From: Bauldia sp963759235
GTDB taxonomy: Bacteria > Pseudomonadota > Alphaproteobacteria > Rhizobiales > Kaistiaceae
Direction of reading: 5' to 3'
NCBI GenBank assembly: GCA_963759235.1
Contig: CAVWYO010000009.1
Span: 124,001-188,000 of the forward strand
Length of the DNA stretch: 64,000 nt
Positions 60,590 through 64,000 of this stretch are shown here, in pieces (position 1 is the first letter of the stretch; every line of letters starts with the position of its first letter). Below the pieces are notes generated by a model. It ran no database searches. It was not told the DNA's origin and was given only the letters and a program-made list of their open reading frames with translations. The translations under genes were made by a program, and so were the position numbers.

Positions 60590-60835
60590 ATGCGGAAACT
60601 GATCCTCGGCACGGCGATGGCCGTGCTCCTCACCGGTTCGGTTGCGTTTGCGGCGGAACTCAGTGCAACAATCACCCAGATCGATGTCAGCGGCCGGATC
60701 TTCTTCATCGACGGCAAGGCTTACCACGTGCCGGCGTCTATCGACATCGGCGCCTTCAAGGTCGGGCAGCATGTGACGGTCACCTACGAGATCGTCGACG
60801 GCCAGTTGACGGTCGTTTCCATCAGGATCACCTGA
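60590..60835 (+). CDS. Small exported DUF1344-like protein
   Basis: An 81-residue exported protein: signal peptide 1-21 (cut near AFA-AE), then a beta-rich domain (SATITQIDVSGRIFFIDGKAYHVPASIDIGAFKVGQHVTVTYEIVDG) that matches DUF1344. Function unknown; probably periplasmic. AAGGAG lies about 11 bases before the ATG. It is separate from the ABC1 gene by 125 bases. Confidence 0.82.
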   Translation: MRKLILGTAMAVLLTGSVAFAAELSATITQIDVSGRIFFIDGKAYHVPASIDIGAFKVGQHVTVTYEIVDGQLTVVSIRIT

Positions 60836-60976
60836 CCCTATGGAGTGACCGGCGGCCGGGAATCTCGGCCCGGGAACCCGAAGGTGAACTGAGGTGCTCG
60901 GCGAATAGGGCATGGGGGCCGCGTGTTTGCGGGCGAGTGCTGTCGTCCTTTCTCGCGAACGTGAAGGTGTCTCGCC

Positions 60977-61420
60977 ATGCGCCTCATCGTCCCGGTCCTC
61001 GGCCCGGTCTACAAGGCTCTTGCCGAACCGGCCTATGCGCTGACCCGGTTCGTCGCCGGCGCCTTTCTCGTTCCGCACGGGCTGTGGAAGCTCTTCAGCA
61101 TCACCGGCAGCCAGGCGGATATGATCGCCTTCTTCCACGCCATCGGACTCGAGCCGGCGGTGCCGCTGGTGGTCGCCGTCGGTATCGTCGAAACGGTTGG
61201 CGGCGTCCTGGTCGCCATCGGCTTCCTCACGCGCCCGGCGGCGCTCGCCGCCGCTATTACCACCGGCACCGCCGCGCTCTATGTCCACTTGCCGTTCGGC
61301 TTCTATGTCGAGCCGGGCGGGATCGAGTTCTCAGGGCTGTGGGCGATCGTGCTCTTGATGTTCGCCGTCAAAGGCGGCGGACGCATCTCGATCGATCAAC
61401 TCATCGGCCGTGAATTCTGA
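60977..61420 (+). CDS. DoxX family membrane protein
   Basis: A 147-residue DoxX protein with four membrane helices (about 18-38, 58-80, 84-105 and 118-135) and family core LTRFVAGAFLVPHGLWKLF and ETVGGVLVAIGFLTRPAALAA. It differs from the buf-operon DoxX in sequence and stands alone, converging on the HD-domain gene. The natural substrate is unknown. Confidence 0.85.
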   Translation: MRLIVPVLGPVYKALAEPAYALTRFVAGAFLVPHGLWKLFSITGSQADMIAFFHAIGLEPAVPLVVAVGIVETVGGVLVAIGFLTRPAALAAAITTGTAALYVHLPFGFYVEPGGIEFSGLWAIVLLMFAVKGGGRISIDQLIGREF

Positions 61421-61473
61421 GGCAGCGCCGTCCGGCGGCTGCCGGGCGCTCCGGCCTCCACCTGGCACAGAGC

Positions 61474-62328
61474 CTAGTCGCGCCCCGGAAACGGGCCGAC
61501 GAAGCGACGGCGATGCTCGATCTGGAAGACGTTGGAGTTGAGGGCGGCGATCCACTGCTTGCCCTCGGTGGTCAGCTCGAGATAGGCGAGGGCCGGGCCA
61601 ATGATCGGCTGAACCTGGTTCCAGAAGAATTCCGGATATTTGTCGATGAGATCGGCGGCGCTGTCGTAGCCGAGTGCCGCGGCGGCGCCGGTCTCGACGA
61701 ATTCAAGATAAAGCGCGTTGATCTTGCGGTGGTAGAACGGATCGGCCATCTGGCCGATGAGGTCGGCGGCGCGCACCAGTGCGCCCTCGGTACTTGTCGC
61801 CGCATAAGCTTCGCCGTCGGGAACCGGGAAGCGGGTCATTTCGATCGCCGCGGCGATGCGCTCGGCCTGGACATAGGGCGAGCGGCCGAACCGGTCGCGG
61901 GCGTAAATCTTGCCGCGGTCGACATGCCACGGCGCCAGAAACGCGTCGGAGGCGCCGCGCGGCGGCGAGATGGTTTCGCCCGCCTCGTTGATCACGATGG
62001 TGTCGGACGTATCGCCGCGGCAGATGCCGCGAACGAAACCGATGTCGTGGACGATGAGGGCGCAGGTGTAGTGCAGCCAGTCTTCGGGAACCAGCGCTTC
62101 GGCGAGCAGGCGGCCGCGAATGATCTGCTGGCCGACCTGGGTGACCATCATGGTGTGTTCGATATCGTGATAGAGCGCGTCGGAATTGCCGATCCGCTCG
62201 AGGACGAGGCGCGCGGCGCCGCCGATATAGGTCGCGTATTCCGGGCTCCGGTATGAGAAATACTGCAGATAGTGGCTGGCGAGATAGTCGCCGAAGTGAT
62301 CGGCGAGGATTGAAATCGGGTTCAGCAT
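61474..62328 (-). CDS. HD-domain metal-dependent phosphohydrolase
   Basis: A 284-residue protein with a HD-type metal site: YHDIEHTMMV near 54 and IVHDIGFVRG near 92, with the later Asp in AADLIGQMADPFYHRK. Its substrate is probably a nucleotide or cyclic dinucleotide, but the family is broad. ATG at 62328 is chosen because GAGG lies eight bases upstream; the frame is open nine codons further. It is divergent from the cytochrome oxidase subunit IV gene. Confidence 0.82.
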   Translation of the reverse strand: MLNPISILADHFGDYLASHYLQYFSYRSPEYATYIGGAARLVLERIGNSDALYHDIEHTMMVTQVGQQIIRGRLLAEALVPEDWLHYTCALIVHDIGFVRGICRGDTSDTIVINEAGETISPPRGASDAFLAPWHVDRGKIYARDRFGRSPYVQAERIAAAIEMTRFPVPDGEAYAATSTEGALVRAADLIGQMADPFYHRKINALYLEFVETGAAAALGYDSAADLIDKYPEFFWNQVQPIIGPALAYLELTTEGKQWIAALNSNVFQIEHRRRFVGPFPGRD

Positions 62329-62517
62329 GGCCGGCGCCTCCTCTGCGCGGTCCACCGGCCGGTTGGGCGCTGCGCGGACCGCCCCGCCGCCTCTAGCCTA
62401 TGCCTGTCGCCGGGGGTTTGACAAAGCCATGGCCGCGACGCCTTGTATGATTGTCGCAGGCGATGGGTTTGCTATAAAGCCCCGCGTCCTTTGATAACCC
62501 TGACGGAGATTGACCAC

Positions 62518-62670
62518 ATGGCCGAGCATGGCGCCGCCGACACGGCAACGGCGACAGGTGTGGATTATGGCGATCATGTCCAGACTTACGAGGCCTTCAT
62601 TCACCTGGCCCGTTATGCGCTGACGGGCATCGTCGTCCTTCTGATTCTGATGGCCTTCTTCTTGCTTTGA
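62518..62670 (+). CDS. aa3-type cytochrome c oxidase subunit IV
   Basis: A 50-residue single-helix membrane protein; the soluble N terminus (VDYGDHVQTYEAFIHLARY) and one helix (ALTGIVVLLILMAFFLL) match the bacterial COX4 family that decorates aa3-type oxidases. In Hyphomicrobiales it is often next to pntA, as here, 136 bases upstream. GGAG lies about eight bases before the ATG. Confidence 0.9.
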   Translation: MAEHGAADTATATGVDYGDHVQTYEAFIHLARYALTGIVVLLILMAFFLL

Positions 62671-62806
62671 CAGTCAGCCGGCGGGGAGCGCTCCCGGATG
62701 AGCCGGCGCATCGGCGGTCAATCTCGTTCCTGAGATCGGCGGCGATCCTTCGCTACGGTTCGGTTCACGCGCGGAAACGTCCCGTCCAGCCAAATTGGAA
62801 ACGCCT

Positions 62807-63949
62807 ATGAAGATCGCCGTGCCGAGTGAGACCGACAAGGCCGAGCCGCGGGTCGCCGCGACACCGGAAACCGTCAAGAAGCTTGTCGGCCTCGGTGCCG
62901 AGGTCACCGTCCAGGCCGGGGCGGGAGCCGGTTCGCGCATCACCGACGAGGCGTTTGCCGCGGCCGGTGCGACCATCGCCAAGACCGCGGCGCCGATGCT
63001 GAAAGGCGCCGACGTCGTTCTCAAGGTCCGCCGACCGGCGACCGCCGAAATCAAGAACCTCAAACCCGGCACCATGGTGATCGGAGCGATGGATCCCTAC
63101 GGCCACGAGGACGAGATCAAGGCGCTGGCCGCGGCGGGGGTTGCCGTCTTTGCCATGGAGCTTCTGCCGCGCATCACCCGGGCGCAGAGTATGGACATCC
63201 TGTCGAGCCAGGCGAATCTCGCCGGCTATCAGGCGATCATCGACGCGGCGGAGAATTTCGGCCGGGCCATGCCGATGATGATGACCGCGGCGGGCACGGT
63301 TCCGGCGGCCCGGGCCTTCGTGATGGGCGCCGGCGTTGCCGGACTGCAAGCCATCGCCACCGCCCGCCGGCTCGGCGCGGTGGTCACCGCCACCGATGTC
63401 CGCCCCGCCGCCAAGGAGCAGGTGGAATCGCTTGGGGCGAAGTTCGTCGCGGTCGAGGACGACGAGTTCAAGCAGGCGGAAACCGCCGGCGGCTACGCCA
63501 AGGAAATGTCGAAGGCGTATCAGGCCAAGCAGGCCGAGCTGATCGCCGAGCACATCAAGAAGCAGGACATCGTCGTCACGACGGCGCTGATCCCCGGCCG
63601 TCCAGCCCCCAAGCTGGTGTCGAAGGAGATGGTCGCCTCGATGAAGCCGGGCTCGGTGCTGGTCGATCTCGCGGTCGAGCGCGGCGGCAATGTCGAGGGC
63701 GCCGCGCCGGACCAGGTGGTGGAGACCGACGGGGTCAAGATCGTCGGCTATCTCAACGTTGCCGGCCGGATCGCGGCCAGCGCCTCGGCGCTTTACGCGC
63801 GCAATCTCTATGCATTCCTCGAGACAATGATCGACAAGGAAAAGAAAGCCCTGGCGATCAACTGGGAGGATGAACTGGTCAAGGCGACGAATCTCACGCG
63901 GGACGGCGCGGTCGTCCACCCGGCCTTTGCCGAGAAGGGAGGCGAATGA
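62807..63949 (+). CDS. pntAA: NAD(P) transhydrogenase subunit alpha, part 1
   Basis: A 380-residue soluble NAD(H)-binding domain I of the proton-translocating transhydrogenase. N-terminal KIAVPSETDKAEPRVAATPETV, the RQD-loop-like region around YQAIIDAAENFGRAMPMMMTAAGTVPAARAFVMGAGVAGLQAIATARRLG, and C-terminal end at GGE without membrane helices, so it is the split three-gene type. ATG at 62807 is used; a TTG at 62795 is less likely. Its stop overlaps the start of pntAB. The enzyme links the proton motive force to NADPH supply, which the upstream gltBD and redox genes also draw on. Confidence 0.95.
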   Translation: MKIAVPSETDKAEPRVAATPETVKKLVGLGAEVTVQAGAGAGSRITDEAFAAAGATIAKTAAPMLKGADVVLKVRRPATAEIKNLKPGTMVIGAMDPYGHEDEIKALAAAGVAVFAMELLPRITRAQSMDILSSQANLAGYQAIIDAAENFGRAMPMMMTAAGTVPAARAFVMGAGVAGLQAIATARRLGAVVTATDVRPAAKEQVESLGAKFVAVEDDEFKQAETAGGYAKEMSKAYQAKQAELIAEHIKKQDIVVTTALIPGRPAPKLVSKEMVASMKPGSVLVDLAVERGGNVEGAAPDQVVETDGVKIVGYLNVAGRIAASASALYARNLYAFLETMIDKEKKALAINWEDELVKATNLTRDGAVVHPAFAEKGGE

Positions 63950-64000
63950 TGGCGACCATGACGCCGGAGCAAGCTGCGGCAGCGGCACAAGCGGCGGCCG
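63949..64000 (+). CDS. pntAB: NAD(P) transhydrogenase subunit alpha, part 2 (5' end only)
   Basis: The first 17 codons of the next gene (MATMTPEQAAAAAQAAA), cut by the window end. Position directly after pntAA, overlap of start and stop, and a GGGAGG ribosome site six bases upstream fit pntAB, the small membrane subunit. The visible residues alone would not identify it. An ATG three bases earlier, at 63946, is in the same frame. Confidence 0.7.
   Translation, partial: MATMTPEQAAAAAQAAA

Overview
The window is 64 kb of GC-rich bacterial chromosome with dense, mostly ordinary housekeeping genes. Gene families and local orders point to an alphaproteobacterium of the order Hyphomicrobiales (Rhizobiales). 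The main clues are an aa3-type cytochrome c oxidase subunit IV gene just upstream of split pntAA/pntAB, a cpdR-like gene divergent from an N-formylglutamate amidohydrolase gene, a DUF1036-pyk pair near DUF1244 and GapR (DUF2312) genes, a ROSE-like heat-shock leader, and a small RNA that looks like the alpha-r8/MmgR family. I cannot name a genus. No complete insertion sequence, prophage or CRISPR array was seen.

Layout. 0-6.5 kb: an AI-2E-type permease, then a tightly packed set of epimerase, gamma-glutamyltransferase-like, amidase and an unusual nucleoside-deoxyribosyltransferase-like/TRAFs-binding protein. 6.5-20 kb: DUF1007 protein, glutamine-amidotransferase-like hydrolase, fused indolepyruvate ferredoxin oxidoreductase, 5'-nucleotidase-like exported protein, ferrochelatase, SPFH/NfeD membrane pair, and sugar-nucleotide genes for envelope polysaccharide (kdsD, galU, galE). 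20-24 kb: an accessory patch with a LuxR-type regulator and RTX calcium-binding genes that are broken by frameshifts. 24-29 kb: lytic transglycosylase plus DUF459 protein, a MetE-like protein, a membrane-anchored hypothetical and a RelE/XRE toxin-antitoxin pair. 29.5-35.7 kb: glutamate synthase gltB-gltD.

36-39 kb: a complete bufferin-type peptide metallophore operon: two DUF2282 precursors, DUF692 and DUF2063 maturation proteins, and a DoxX membrane protein. 39-46 kb: threonine aldolase, Hsp20 with a thermometer-like leader, lysophospholipase-like hydrolase, HisN-type phosphatase, a predicted small RNA, N-formylglutamate amidohydrolase, CpdR and tRNA-Val(GAC). 46-51 kb: L36, TPR protein, pyruvate kinase, DUF1036, a second N-formylglutamate amidohydrolase, DUF1244 and GapR. 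51-58 kb: peptidoglycan-related DUF882 and L,D-transpeptidase proteins, a sigma-54 response regulator and oligoendopeptidase F. 58-64 kb: an AbrB/Doc toxin-antitoxin pair with tandem operators, an ABC1 kinase, small exported and membrane proteins, an HD-domain protein, cytochrome oxidase subunit IV and transhydrogenase (pntAB is cut by the window end).

The most unusual parts are the bufferin operon with duplicated precursor genes, the deoxyribosyltransferase-like/TRAFs-binding protein, the decayed RTX locus, and several RNA or DNA control elements that no protein gene explains: the ROSE-like leader, the small RNA, a long AT-rich inverted repeat upstream of the buf operon, paired toxin-antitoxin operators, and a two-copy dispersed intergenic repeat.
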